A stretch of 41,784 nucleotides of DNA from Actinospica durhamensis (GTDB taxonomy: Bacteria > Actinomycetota > Actinomycetes > Streptomycetales > Catenulisporaceae). This document shows positions 32,779 to 41,491 of the stretch, one piece after another. The notes under the pieces were generated by a model. It had not been told where the DNA came from, did no database searches, and worked only from the letters and a program-made list of their open reading frames with translations. Where the stretch lies: contig NZ_JAGSOG010000045.1 in the NCBI RefSeq assembly GCF_018139695.1, positions 1 to 41,784 on the forward strand. Direction: 5' to 3'. The position numbers and the translations under genes were made by a program. The number at the start of each line of letters is the position of its first letter. Position 1 is the first letter of the stretch.

Positions 32779-34434
32779 GTGGGCGTGACGACCGGTGTGG
32801 TGGCACAGGTCGGGCGTGTCCCGGGCCCGCGGCGGCCGGACGACGGCGCGGCGGACGAGGACGCGACGCGTTATCTGTGTACGGCCGCACATATGGACGA
32901 GCGCTTCGGCCGCGCGCTGATCCGCAACCTGCTGGTGCGCGAGGACCGACAGCCCGCGGCGGCCCGCGGCGTGGACCTGGTGACCGTGGCCCGGCACGCG
33001 GTGGCCGCGCGCACCCGGCGGCTCTACCGCGACGGCGCGATAGCCGCGGTGGTCGTGGTGGCCACCGGGCTGGGCGGCTGGCCGGTGCCGTGGGTGCTGG
33101 TGTGGCTCAGCGCCATGGTGCTCGCCGTGCGCGCGCTGAGCGTGCCGCCGCGCGGCGAGGACGCGCCGCCGCGTCCCGGCCCCTCGGCCGGCGGTTCGGT
33201 CGGGACCCGCTCCGGCGCACCGTCCGCGTCCGCGAGCGGTTCCGGCGGTGCCTCGGGCCCGCGGACCGGTGCGGTCCTGGCGGGCCTGCGCCGCGGCGCG
33301 GGAGCGCAGGCGACGCTGTTCCTGCTCGCCGTGTTCGGCGGTCTGATGGTCATCCTGGCGCTCAGCCACGCCGACCCCTTCGGCCTGCGCGAGACGCTGC
33401 ACATACCGGCCCCGGCGAACACCGGCGACCGGCTGCGCCGCCTCGGCGCCCCGCTCGCCGCCGCGTTCGGCTGCTGGGCGGCGGTGTTCGCCGAGGAGCT
33501 CGCGGCCCGCTCCGCGGTGGCCGAGCGCCTCGCCCCCGGCCGGTTCACCCCGAGCCGCTGGCTCTCCGCCGAGCCCGCCTGGGCCCAGCGGGCGATGGGT
33601 GTGCTCGGAGCCCGCCTCGCCGCCGCCGAGGCCGTACGGCCCCCGCTGGCGGCCCCCGCGGAGCCGTTCCTGGGCGCCGGACGCCAGGCGCTGCGCCGGC
33701 GCTGGCTGATCGAGCTCGGCCCGGCCGCCTCGCGCTCCGCCCCGTTCGACACCGAAGACCTGCTGGACCGGGCCTGCGAGGCCCTGAGCGAGGGGCTCGG
33801 CCCGCTGGACCCGGGCGGCCCGGCGCTGGTGCTCGTGGACGACTTCCCGGTGGCGGCGGGCCCGGCCCTGGCCACCCGCGGCGACGGCGACCTGCCGGTG
33901 CGGCTGCTGCCGATGCCCGCGGCCACCTCGCGCGGCCACTCCAGCGCGCGCCGGTTCCGCCGGGTGCGCATCAGCCGCGGCGCGGCCGGGCTGACCGTGA
34001 CCGTGTTCGTCGGCGCGACCGCGGGCAACGGCCTGCTCCAGGTCGAGCTGTACGGGTACGTACTCGCCCCGGTGGCCGGACGCTTCCGGATAGCCGACCG
34101 GCTCACGCCCTGGGGCTGGGAGAGCGTGGGCGCGTGCGCGGCCCGGGCGGCGCGGCGTACCCCGGGCCGGATCCTGTCCGCGCCCGGCGCGCTGGCCCGC
34201 ACGGTCGCCGATCCGTTGCTGCGGCGCCACTACGGCGCCGTCGCGCAGCGCGCGGCGCAGCACGGCACCGAGCTCGACGCGGGCGCGCGCTTCGATCCGC
34301 GGGCGCGGGTGTGCGCGGATCCGGGGGAGGACTTCTTCGCCGACGAGGACGCGAACCTCTACCTCGCCGTGGTCGAACGCCGGGTGCGCGCGGAACTGCG
34401 CCATCTGCTTCCGGCCGAGCAGGCAGACTTCTGA
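32779..34434 (+). CDS. Hypothetical membrane protein, 551 aa
   Basis: The start is the GTG at 32779 behind GGAGG; an in-frame GTG nearby and an upstream open stretch are less likely. The N terminus has a conserved-looking cytosolic piece (ATRYLCTAAHMDERFGRALIRNLL). Hydrophobic segments follow at about 90-122 (AAVVVVATGLGG then VLVWLSAMVLAVRA), 180-200 (TLFLLAVFGGLMVILAL) and 225-240, with a Gly/Ser/Ala-rich linker. The C-terminal 300 residues are soluble and end in a charged piece with EDFFADEDANLYLAVVERRV. I recognise no family. Similar long uncharacterised membrane proteins are frequent in filamentous actinomycetes. It stands alone, divergent from rbpA. Confidence 0.75.
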   Translation: MGVTTGVVAQVGRVPGPRRPDDGAADEDATRYLCTAAHMDERFGRALIRNLLVREDRQPAAARGVDLVTVARHAVAARTRRLYRDGAIAAVVVVATGLGGWPVPWVLVWLSAMVLAVRALSVPPRGEDAPPRPGPSAGGSVGTRSGAPSASASGSGGASGPRTGAVLAGLRRGAGAQATLFLLAVFGGLMVILALSHADPFGLRETLHIPAPANTGDRLRRLGAPLAAAFGCWAAVFAEELAARSAVAERLAPGRFTPSRWLSAEPAWAQRAMGVLGARLAAAEAVRPPLAAPAEPFLGAGRQALRRRWLIELGPAASRSAPFDTEDLLDRACEALSEGLGPLDPGGPALVLVDDFPVAAGPALATRGDGDLPVRLLPMPAATSRGHSSARRFRRVRISRGAAGLTVTVFVGATAGNGLLQVELYGYVLAPVAGRFRIADRLTPWGWESVGACAARAARRTPGRILSAPGALARTVADPLLRRHYGAVAQRAAQHGTELDAGARFDPRARVCADPGEDFFADEDANLYLAVVERRVRAELRHLLPAEQADF

Positions 34435-34825
34435 CACGCCGCGGGATACCGCGGGTCCGATCCGCGCTCTGATATCCGCTCACGCCTATCCGCGTTCGGC
34501 CTCCGCCGCCTCCCGTGGACGGGCGGGCGGGCCGGGGTCCTGTGACCCGTCTGGCCGTGCTCTGCGACGGCGGGCCGATCAGGGTCGTGCGGATGTGCGG
34601 GATCGTCTCGCCGTGCGCCCGGGGCGCCGGTACGGGCGTCCGGCCGCCGGGTAGCGCGAAAGGTGCGGCGCCGCAGGGCCGTGAGGCGGCCGTACGGCGC
34701 CGCGTTTCACGACGCAGGGGGTTGAAACCGTCCGGCCGAGCGCCGGGTTATACGCAAGTCCCCCGCCCAGCGAGGCTAGGCGGGGGCGGACCCGCGGTGG
34801 GTGTGCGCGGGCCGGGAACGTGCGG
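34435..34825. other. Intergenic region with MarR-gene terminator
   Basis: This 391-bp gap lies between two convergent genes. I find no convincing coding frame. It holds a stem-loop (34760-34786, listed separately) and a looser GC inverted repeat, CGGCCGCC (34641-34648) with GGCGGCCG (34685-34692). Confidence 0.4.
34760..34786 (-). terminator. Stem-loop terminator after the second MarR gene
   Basis: CCCCCGCC (34760-34767) pairs with GGCGGGGG (34779-34786), extended inward to a 12-bp stem with a 3-base loop when read on the minus strand (one G-U pair). It lies 39 bp after the MarR stop codon. Only a mixed, not U-rich, tail follows. Confidence 0.6.
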
Positions 34826-35362
34826 TCAGAGCTCGCTCAGCGCGTTGCCGAGCTTCTCCAGGTGGTCGACGACGACGCCGTACTCCTCTTCGGTCAGGGT
34901 CTTGCGCACCGTGCGCTCGAGCGCGCGCACGCGCTTCTTGGCGGTGTCGAAGGCCTCCTGGCCGAGCGGGGTGACCGTGGTGGTGATCACCCGTCCGCCG
35001 CCGGGGTGCGAGGTGCGCGCGATGTAGCCCTTGCGCTCGAGCGCCGCCACAAGGCCGACCATGGCCTGCGGGGTGACCTGCACCGACCGGGCGAGCGTGG
35101 CCGAGGAGGCGCTCTTGAGGTGCACCAGAGCCTGCAGGACGCCGTACTGAGCCTCCGTCAGGTCGACCTCGTCGAGGACCCGGTCGACGTGGCGGCCGAG
35201 TTCCCGGTTGCACCGCGTCAGCAACCAGGACAGGTAACCGTTCTGCGGACGGTACGAGGCCTCCTGGGCGCGGACGGCCTCCGCTTCGGCGACCTGTCGG
35301 GCGCGCCGCGCCGAGCGTCCGCCCGTGGGCAGCAAGGGCTGATTCTTCGTCGGTGTGCTCAT
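34826..35362 (-). CDS. MarR-family transcriptional regulator
   Basis: This encodes 178 residues from the ATG at 35362; an ATG eight codons upstream (35386) is an alternative and no Shine-Dalgarno decides clearly. About 45 residues of basic N-terminal extension precede the fold. The winged helix is clear: dimer helix NGYLSWLLTRCNRELGRHVD, then LTEAQYGVLQALVH, the recognition helix in TLARSVQVTPQAMVGLVAAL, and the wing SHPGGGRVITTTVTPLG, in which the D..DRR signature is replaced by GGGR. It has no adjacent same-strand target gene; the epimerase gene on the same strand lies 262 bp upstream. Ligand and targets are unknown. Confidence 0.88.
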   Translation of the reverse strand: MSTPTKNQPLLPTGGRSARRARQVAEAEAVRAQEASYRPQNGYLSWLLTRCNRELGRHVDRVLDEVDLTEAQYGVLQALVHLKSASSATLARSVQVTPQAMVGLVAALERKGYIARTSHPGGGRVITTTVTPLGQEAFDTAKKRVRALERTVRKTLTEEEYGVVVDHLEKLGNALSEL

Positions 35363-35623
35363 GATGTGCGTGTGACCCCTTCGCATCCTGTCTTCGCGGC
35401 CCACCCCACGGCCGGAGGTCGCAGGGCGCTGAGGCGCGGCGCGCGGGAAGGGCGCGTCCGCGCCGTCGGCGGGCCTCTCCAGGCCATGATAAACCCGAAT
35501 GGAGCAACCCGGAACCACTGTCAGAAAAAACGCTGATGGACTTTACTTCGGGCCAGAACATCAGTCGTCGTGAGATCATGACAGCGGACGAGTGTGCGGC
35601 CAGGCATTAGGCCTGATGACACG

Positions 35624-36604
35624 TCAGCTGTAAGCGATTCCCCAACGGTGCGTCACCAACTGGCCCGGCTCGAGTCTGATCAGATCGGTCCCGGAGTTGA
35701 ATGCGTCGGGCGGACAGGACATCGGCTCCACCGCCACCGCGGCCCGCCTGTGGTCTCCGGCCAGCGCGTCGCCTGTGAACACCTGGACCCACTCCAGGCC
35801 CCGATCCAGCCAGAGCGTGACCGCGCCGCCGTCCGGAGCACTCACCCTGATCCGGCCGAGGCCGTCCAATTCCCGCTGCAGACCGCAGAACGCGGTGTCG
35901 AGCACGGACCCGGAGAGCGGCCGCGGCTTGCGGAAGTCATAAGGGCTCGAATCCACCTCCAAAGCGCCGCTGGGAATCATCCGCTCGTCCACGGCGAGAT
36001 AATGCTCGGCGGGAAGATGCAGGCTCCACTCGTCCGCCGCACCGGGCCGCGGCGCCACACCCGGGGTCAGGTACGGGTGCGCGCCGAAACCGTACGGCGC
36101 CGTCCCGCGCCCGATGTTGCGCGCCTCGATCTGCACACTGAGACCCTCGTGGCCGACGCGGTAGTCCGCGGCCAACTCGAGCGTGTGCGGATAGCCGGGG
36201 ACCGGGTGCACCCGCACCGTCAGCCGCACCCGGTCGGCCGCCTGCTCGGTGGCGTGCCAGGGCAGCCAGCGGGTCAGGCCGTGGATGGCGTTGCCGGTGG
36301 CCGGCTCGGTCAGGTCCAGCTGACGGCGCTCGCCGTCGATCGTGTAGGAGCCCGCGGCGACCCGGTTGGGCCACGGCAGCAACAGCTGCCCGGCGCCCGA
36401 ATGGACGATCTCTTCTTCCCCGTACCCCGCCACCAGCGGCCGGCGCGGGCCGTCCCCGTCGTACTCCAGCACGCGCAGTCCGGCGCCCACCTCGGTCACC
36501 ACCGCGCGGTATCCACCGCCGTACAGCTCGAACTGACGGCCCGTCGGAAGTGCCGCACCCCCGTGCGGGGCGAGTGTCTGCTGCTGCGATTTCACGTCGT
36601 CCAT
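35624..36604 (-). CDS. Aldose 1-epimerase (mutarotase) family
   Basis: This encodes 326 residues from the ATG at 36604. It interconverts alpha and beta anomers of aldoses in the cytosol. The family's catalytic set is visible: NAIHGLTRW (His), YGFGAHPYLTPG (general acid His) and AVAVEPMSCPPDAFNSG (general base Glu). The final part, RLEPGQLVTHRWGI, is typical. No signal peptide is present. No sugar-utilisation genes are adjacent, so the physiological sugar is unknown. The MarR gene downstream is too distant for a tight operon. The 274 bp upstream, to the divergent phosphatidyltransferase gene, show no clear promoter elements. Confidence 0.92.
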   Translation of the reverse strand: MDDVKSQQQTLAPHGGAALPTGRQFELYGGGYRAVVTEVGAGLRVLEYDGDGPRRPLVAGYGEEEIVHSGAGQLLLPWPNRVAAGSYTIDGERRQLDLTEPATGNAIHGLTRWLPWHATEQAADRVRLTVRVHPVPGYPHTLELAADYRVGHEGLSVQIEARNIGRGTAPYGFGAHPYLTPGVAPRPGAADEWSLHLPAEHYLAVDERMIPSGALEVDSSPYDFRKPRPLSGSVLDTAFCGLQRELDGLGRIRVSAPDGGAVTLWLDRGLEWVQVFTGDALAGDHRRAAVAVEPMSCPPDAFNSGTDLIRLEPGQLVTHRWGIAYS

Positions 36605-36878
36605 GAGTGGATACTCTCGCACACGCGGTCCGCGCAGCCGCAAATTCACGCGCGTGCGACAGCCGTCCGGGCGCGGAGTCAAGGGGGGAGAAGCACCGCG
36701 CGGACGGACGGCTGTAACGCTTTTCACGCTAATCGCGCGGCCGGTGTTCCGGAAAGCGGCATTCGCGCGATTTGAGGATTTCTTTGCCTAGTCCGGGTGA
36801 AACCTACACGTCCGGTGCGGCGGAGCGCGGCCAGACCTCCCCGCGGCGGCTCGGAGCCGATCGTCTAAACTGACGTTC

Positions 36879-37553
36879 ATGAGCGCCGAGCCCGAGTCCG
36901 AGCCCGACCCCACGCCCGGCCCGCAGCCCGGCGCGCCGGCCCCCGGCTCCGCCGAAGCCCCCCGCGACGCGATCTGGACGATCCCCAACGCGTTGAGCGT
37001 GCTGCGCCTGCTCGGGGTACCGCTGTTCATCTGGCTCATCCTCCAGCCGGCCTTCCACGGCCCGCACTACGACGGCTGGGCCATCCTGGTGCTCGCCGTC
37101 AGCGGCCTGACCGACTACCTCGACGGCAAGATCGCCCGCGCGCTCAACCAGACCAGCAAGCTCGGCGCCCTGCTCGACCCGGCCGCCGACCGCCTCTACA
37201 TCCTGGCCACGCTGGTCGGGCTGGCCTGGCGCGACATCATCCCGATCTGGCTGGTGGTGCTGCTGGTCGGCCGGGACGTGCTGATGGGGATCCCGCTCGC
37301 GGTGCTCAAGCGGCACGGCTACGGCGCGCTGCCGGTCCACTTCCTCGGCAAGGCGGCCACCTTCAACCTGCTCTACGCCTTCCCGCTGCTCCTGCTGGGT
37401 GACGGCCACAACGCGCTCAACGACGTGGCCGGCGCGATCGGCTGGGCGTTCGCGATCTGGGGCACCACGCTCTACTGGCTCGCCGCCGGGCTCTACGTCA
37501 TCCAGGTGCGCCAGGTGGTACGCGGCGACGGCCCGGCCCCGGCGGCGGCTTAG
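36879..37553 (+). CDS. CDP-alcohol phosphatidyltransferase (PgsA-like)
   Basis: This encodes 224 residues from the ATG at 36879. The CDP-alcohol phosphotransferase signature D-G-x2-A-R-x8-G-x3-D-x3-D is complete (DGKIARALNQTSKLGALLDP and on to AADR). It has about five membrane helices and a Pro/Glu-rich N-terminal 30 residues. It transfers a phosphatidyl group from CDP-diacylglycerol to an alcohol. In mycobacteria a homologue (PgsA3/PgsA2 group) lies just before the gcvH-garA-ftsR genes, as here; the product, phosphatidylglycerophosphate or cardiolipin, is not decided by sequence. Confidence 0.88.
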   Translation: MSAEPESEPDPTPGPQPGAPAPGSAEAPRDAIWTIPNALSVLRLLGVPLFIWLILQPAFHGPHYDGWAILVLAVSGLTDYLDGKIARALNQTSKLGALLDPAADRLYILATLVGLAWRDIIPIWLVVLLVGRDVLMGIPLAVLKRHGYGALPVHFLGKAATFNLLYAFPLLLLGDGHNALNDVAGAIGWAFAIWGTTLYWLAAGLYVIQVRQVVRGDGPAPAAA

Positions 37554-37729
37554 CCTTTCGCCGTGCGGGTTCCGAAATAGGCCGAAGGGTCGAAAGCGGC
37601 GTTCCTCACGTATTTTCTTCGATTATCGTCGGCCGGAGGGGGCAGGGGTAGGACGCGCGGAGAGCGCCCATGCGGCGCTACTCCTTTTGCGCCCCCCGTG
37701 AACAGCCGACGACCTGGGAGCGAAAACCC

Positions 37730-40225
37730 GTGAAAGCCGTCGTGATGGCCGGCGGAGAAGGTACTCGGCTGCGGCCGATGACCTCCTCGATGCCCAAACC
37801 GCTCTTACCCGTGGCCAACCGTCCGATCATGGAGCACGTGCTGCGCCTGCTGCGCCGGCACGGTCTGACGGACACCGTGGTCACCGTCCAGTTCCTCGCC
37901 TCGCTCGTGCGCAACTACTTCGGCGACGGCGAAGAACTCGGCATGTCCCTGTACTACGCGAACGAGGAGGTGCCGCTCGGCACAGCCGGCTCGGTCAAGA
38001 ACGCCGAGGAACAGCTCTCCGGAGATTCCTTCCTGGTCATCTCCGGCGACGCGCTGACCGACATCGATCTCAGTGCCCTGATCGCTTATCACAAGGCGAA
38101 GGGCGCGCTGGTGACGGTGTGCCTGACCCGGGTCCAGGACCCGGTGGAGTTCGGCATCACCATCACCGACGAGGAAGGCCGGGTCGAGCGTTTCCTGGAG
38201 AAGCCCACCTGGGGCCAGGTGTTCTCGGACACCGTCAACACCGGCATCTACGTGATGGAGCCGGAGGTCTTCGACTACGTCGAGTCCGGAACGCAGGTGG
38301 ACTGGTCCAGCGAGGTCTTCCCGCGGCTGCTGGCCGAGGGCAAGCCCGTCTACGGCTACGTGGCCGAGGGCTACTGGGAGGACGTGGGCACGCACGAGTC
38401 CTACGTCAAGGCGCAGGCCGACGTGCTCACCGGCGCGGTCGAGACCGAGATCGACGGTTTCGAGACCGCCCCCGGCGTGTTCGTGGCCGAGGGCGCCGAG
38501 ATCGACCCGGCCGCGATCCTCAAGGGCCCGTGCTACGTCGGCCCCTACGCCAAGATCGAGGCGGGGGTGGAGCTGCGCGAGTACACCGTGCTCGGCTCCA
38601 ACGTCGTGGTCAAGTCCGGCGCCTTCCTGCACCGCGCGGTCGTGCACGGCAACGTCTACATCGGCCCGCAGGCCAACCTGCGCGGCTGCGTCATCGGCAA
38701 GAACACCGACGTGATGCGCGCCGTGCGGATCGAGGACGGCGTGGTGGTCGGCGACGAGTGTCTGATCGAGGAGGAGTCGGTCCTCTCCGGCGGCGTGCGG
38801 GTCTACCCGTTCAAGACGGTCGAGGCCGGCGCCGTCGTGCACAGCGACGTGATCTGGGAGCAGCGCAGCTCCCGCTCGCTGTTCGGCCCGCGCGGCATCA
38901 GCGGCGTGATGAACGTGGAGATCACCCCGGAGCTCGCGGTCCGGCTCGCCGGCGCGTACGCCACCACGCTCAAGAAGGGCGACACGGTCACCTGCGCCCG
39001 CGACGGCTCCCGTGCCGCGCGTGCGCTCAAGCGCGCCGTCATCGCCGCGCTCACCTCCAGCGCGCTCAACGTGCGCGACCTCGAGTCCGTGCCCACCCCG
39101 GTGGCCCGGCTGCAGACCGCCCACGGCTCGGCCGGCGGAGTGCTGATCCGCACCACCCCGGGCGTGCCGGACTCGGTGGACATCTCCTTCCTCGACTCCT
39201 CCGGCGCCGACCTCTCGCCCGGCGGACAGCGCAAGCTCGACCGCATCTACTCCCGCGGCGAGTACCGGCGCGCGTTCCCCGGCGAGATAGGAGACCTCGG
39301 CACCCCCTCGCGCATCTTCGAGAGCTACGTGCAGGAGCTGCTGGCCCGGGTGGACATCTCCGGGATCGCGGACGCCGGCATGAAGATCGTGGTCGACGTC
39401 GGCGGCGGCGCGGCCGGGCACGTGCTGCCCTCGCTGCTCGGCCGGATCGGGGTGGACGCCTACACGGTCAACCTCGGCATCGACGAGGCGCACCCGACCG
39501 AGTCCCCGGGCGAGCGGCACACCGCGCTGCGCCGGCTCGGCGCGCTGGTGGCCTCCTCCGAGGCGGCCTTCGGGGTCAGGTTCGACCCGGTCGGCGAGCG
39601 GATCTGGCTGGTCGACGACACCGGCGCGCGGATCGACGAGGACCGGGCGCTGCTGGTGATCCTGGACCTGGTCTCGGCGGAGAAGCGCGGCGGCAACGTC
39701 GCCCTGCCGGTGACCACGACCCGGGTCGCCGAGCGGGTGGCCGGATTCCACGGGGTCTCCATCACCTGGGTCTCCACCGCGCCGGACCAGCTGACCACGG
39801 CGTGCACCAAGGCCGGCACCATCTTCGGCGGGGACGCGCGCGGCGGGTTCATCGTGCCGGAGTTCCACCCGGCCCTCGACGGGATCGCCACCTTCATCAG
39901 GATGCTGGGTCTGGTCTCGCGCACCCACCTGACGCTCTCCCAGATCGACGCGCGCATCCCGCACGCCCACGTGCGCCGGATGGACGTGCCCACGCCCTGG
40001 GCGGCCAAGGGCATGGTGATGCGCACCGTCGTGGAGGCCGCCGAGGGCCGCGAGGTGGACACCACCGACGGCGTGCGCATCGTCGAGGCCGACGGCAGCT
40101 GGACCCTGGTGCTGCCCGACCCGGCCGAGGCCGTCACCCACCTGTGGGCCGAGGCGCCCGAGCCGGACGCGGCCGACCGCCTGCTCGGCGCGTGGGCCTC
40201 GGTGGTGGAGCGCTCAGGCAGCTAG
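37730..40225 (+). CDS. Nucleotidyltransferase / degenerate phosphomannomutase fusion
   Basis: This encodes 831 residues from a GTG at 37730 with GGGAG upstream; earlier starts lack a ribosome site. Residues 1-235 form a sugar-nucleotidyltransferase (VVMAGGEGTRLRPMT, then SMPKPLLPV; VISGDALTDIDL; FLEKP). A left-handed beta-helix follows at about 250-370 (CYVGPYAKIEAGVELREYTVLGSNVVV). The rest, about 390-830, resembles phosphomannomutase. Its phosphoserine loop is CARDGSRAARALKRA. The metal loop, normally DGDADR, is FDPVGERIW, with only the first Asp kept, so mutase activity is doubtful. Streptomyces homologues are annotated as mannose-1-phosphate guanylyltransferases. GDP-mannose supply for the mannose synthase at 30937 is an attractive but unproven link. 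Confidence 0.88.
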   Translation: MKAVVMAGGEGTRLRPMTSSMPKPLLPVANRPIMEHVLRLLRRHGLTDTVVTVQFLASLVRNYFGDGEELGMSLYYANEEVPLGTAGSVKNAEEQLSGDSFLVISGDALTDIDLSALIAYHKAKGALVTVCLTRVQDPVEFGITITDEEGRVERFLEKPTWGQVFSDTVNTGIYVMEPEVFDYVESGTQVDWSSEVFPRLLAEGKPVYGYVAEGYWEDVGTHESYVKAQADVLTGAVETEIDGFETAPGVFVAEGAEIDPAAILKGPCYVGPYAKIEAGVELREYTVLGSNVVVKSGAFLHRAVVHGNVYIGPQANLRGCVIGKNTDVMRAVRIEDGVVVGDECLIEEESVLSGGVRVYPFKTVEAGAVVHSDVIWEQRSSRSLFGPRGISGVMNVEITPELAVRLAGAYATTLKKGDTVTCARDGSRAARALKRAVIAALTSSALNVRDLESVPTPVARLQTAHGSAGGVLIRTTPGVPDSVDISFLDSSGADLSPGGQRKLDRIYSRGEYRRAFPGEIGDLGTPSRIFESYVQELLARVDISGIADAGMKIVVDVGGGAAGHVLPSLLGRIGVDAYTVNLGIDEAHPTESPGERHTALRRLGALVASSEAAFGVRFDPVGERIWLVDDTGARIDEDRALLVILDLVSAEKRGGNVALPVTTTRVAERVAGFHGVSITWVSTAPDQLTTACTKAGTIFGGDARGGFIVPEFHPALDGIATFIRMLGLVSRTHLTLSQIDARIPHAHVRRMDVPTPWAAKGMVMRTVVEAAEGREVDTTDGVRIVEADGSWTLVLPDPAEAVTHLWAEAPEPDAADRLLGAWASVVERSGS

Positions 40226-40411
40226 GGGCCCCCTGCTCGGCGAAGCCGGAGCGGTCCCGGTCGCGTCACGACGTGGTGACGCCGACCGGGCCCCGCGCCG
40301 GGTTCGCGAGTGGCGTGTGGAGTGGCGGCGCACGGACCCGGTAAGGTCGGCCGCGTGGCCCGCGCGGGGAAGGCGGGCGGTTGTTCGGATGAAGAGAGCG
40401 ATGGAAGAGCC

Positions 40412-40795
40412 GTGACGACGACGCCCGAGGACCTGAAGTACACCAGTGAGCACGAGTGGGTGCGCGGCACGGGCCCCGTGGTGCAGGTCGGCATCACCGA
40501 CTTCGCCCAGGACTCGCTCGGCGACATCGTCTTCGTCACGCTGCCCAAGCCGGGCGACGCGATCACCGAGGGCGAGCCGTGCGGCGAGCTGGAGTCCACC
40601 AAGTCGGTCAGCGACATCTACGCCCCGGTGACCGGAACGGTGACCGAGGCCAACGCCGCGCTCGAGGCCAACCCCGAGCTGGTCAACTCCGAGCCGTACG
40701 GCGAGGGCTGGCTGTTCAAGGTCGAGCTGGGCGAGGGCGTCTCGGTGGACGTGCTGCTCGACGCGGCCGGCTACACCGCCACGCTCGGCTCGTAA
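40412..40795 (+). CDS. gcvH: Glycine cleavage system H protein
   Basis: This encodes 127 residues from a GTG at 40412 with GGAAGAG upstream; the open frame starts earlier but its sequence is not H-protein-like. It carries the aminomethyl group on lipoate between the P, T and L proteins of the glycine cleavage complex. The lipoyl site is ELESTKSVSDIYAP, the lysine lying near residue 67. N-terminal LKYTSEHEWV and the C-terminal GEGWLFKVEL are conserved. No gcvP or gcvT is in the window. Gene order gcvH-garA-ftsR is shared with mycobacteria and corynebacteria. Confidence 0.96.
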   Translation: MTTTPEDLKYTSEHEWVRGTGPVVQVGITDFAQDSLGDIVFVTLPKPGDAITEGEPCGELESTKSVSDIYAPVTGTVTEANAALEANPELVNSEPYGEGWLFKVELGEGVSVDVLLDAAGYTATLGS

Positions 40796-40862
40796 CGCGG
40801 CCGGTCGGCGCCGGCGGGCGGGACGGGCGGACCGTCCCGGCTCCGCCCCGCCGACGTGTCGG

Positions 40863-40892
40863 TTGACCGGGCCCCCGACGGGGCTCTAGGTT
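40863..40892 (+). promoter_or_regulatory. Vegetative-type promoter for the garA gene
   Basis: TTGACC (40863-40868) and TAGGTT (40887-40892) are 18 bp apart, matching the HrdB/sigma-70 type of actinobacteria. The start would be near 40899, leaving a leader of about 87 bases to the garA ATG. It lies 67 bp after the gcvH stop. Confidence 0.55.
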
Positions 40893-40985
40893 TCGATGCA
40901 TTGTCAGCTGAGTACCCATTACTCCGTAACGTGTCCGCGAACCCACGGGGGCACCCGCCCCTGACCGCAGCAGGAGGTCGAATCG

Positions 40986-41486
40986 ATGCCACCGTCGACA
41001 GGCGTGGACCCCTCGCTGTGCTCGCGGTGCGGGCATGTGAACACGGCCGGCAGCCGGTTCTGCTCGAACTGCGGCAATCCGCTGGTGGTCGGCCAGCGGC
41101 CGACCGAGGTGACCTCGACCATCGCCTTCGGGGCGCTGGGCCTGGCCGAGCCGCCGGACGAGACCGGCGAGGTGCCCGCGTACGAGGACTTCGACGCCGC
41201 CCTCGTGGTGCGCCGCGGCCCGAACGCAGGCAGCCGCTTCCCGCTCAACACCGAGGTGACCACGGCCGGGCGGGCGCAGGACAGTGAGATCTTCCTGGAC
41301 GACGTGACGGTCTCGCGCCGGCACGCCGAGGTGACCCGCACCGCGCAGGGCTTCCTGGTGCGCGACGTCGGCTCCCTCAACGGCACCTACGTCAACCGCG
41401 AGCGGATCGAGGAGACGCTCCTGGCGGACGGCGACGAGGTGCAGATCGGCAAGTACCGCCTCGTCTTCCACGCCGGCCGCGGCTGA
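40986..41486 (+). CDS. garA: FHA-domain protein GarA with N-terminal zinc ribbon
   Basis: This encodes 166 residues from the ATG at 40986 with GGAGG upstream. GarA (OdhI) binds 2-oxoglutarate dehydrogenase and glutamate dehydrogenase when unphosphorylated and is switched by PknB/PknG-type kinases. The FHA domain spans about 75-160 (VVRRGPNAGSRFPL, DDVTVSRRHAEV, DVGSLNGTYVNRE, GDEVQIGKYRLVF). A Thr-rich stretch (TEVTSTIAF) at about 41-49 sits where the GarA phospho-site lies. Residues 12-29 hold a CxxC...CxxC zinc ribbon (CSRCG, FCSNCG) that mycobacterial GarA lacks; I believe Streptomyces homologues have it. Confidence 0.92.
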   Translation: MPPSTGVDPSLCSRCGHVNTAGSRFCSNCGNPLVVGQRPTEVTSTIAFGALGLAEPPDETGEVPAYEDFDAALVVRRGPNAGSRFPLNTEVTTAGRAQDSEIFLDDVTVSRRHAEVTRTAQGFLVRDVGSLNGTYVNRERIEETLLADGDEVQIGKYRLVFHAGRG

Positions 41487-41491
41487 CGCGG

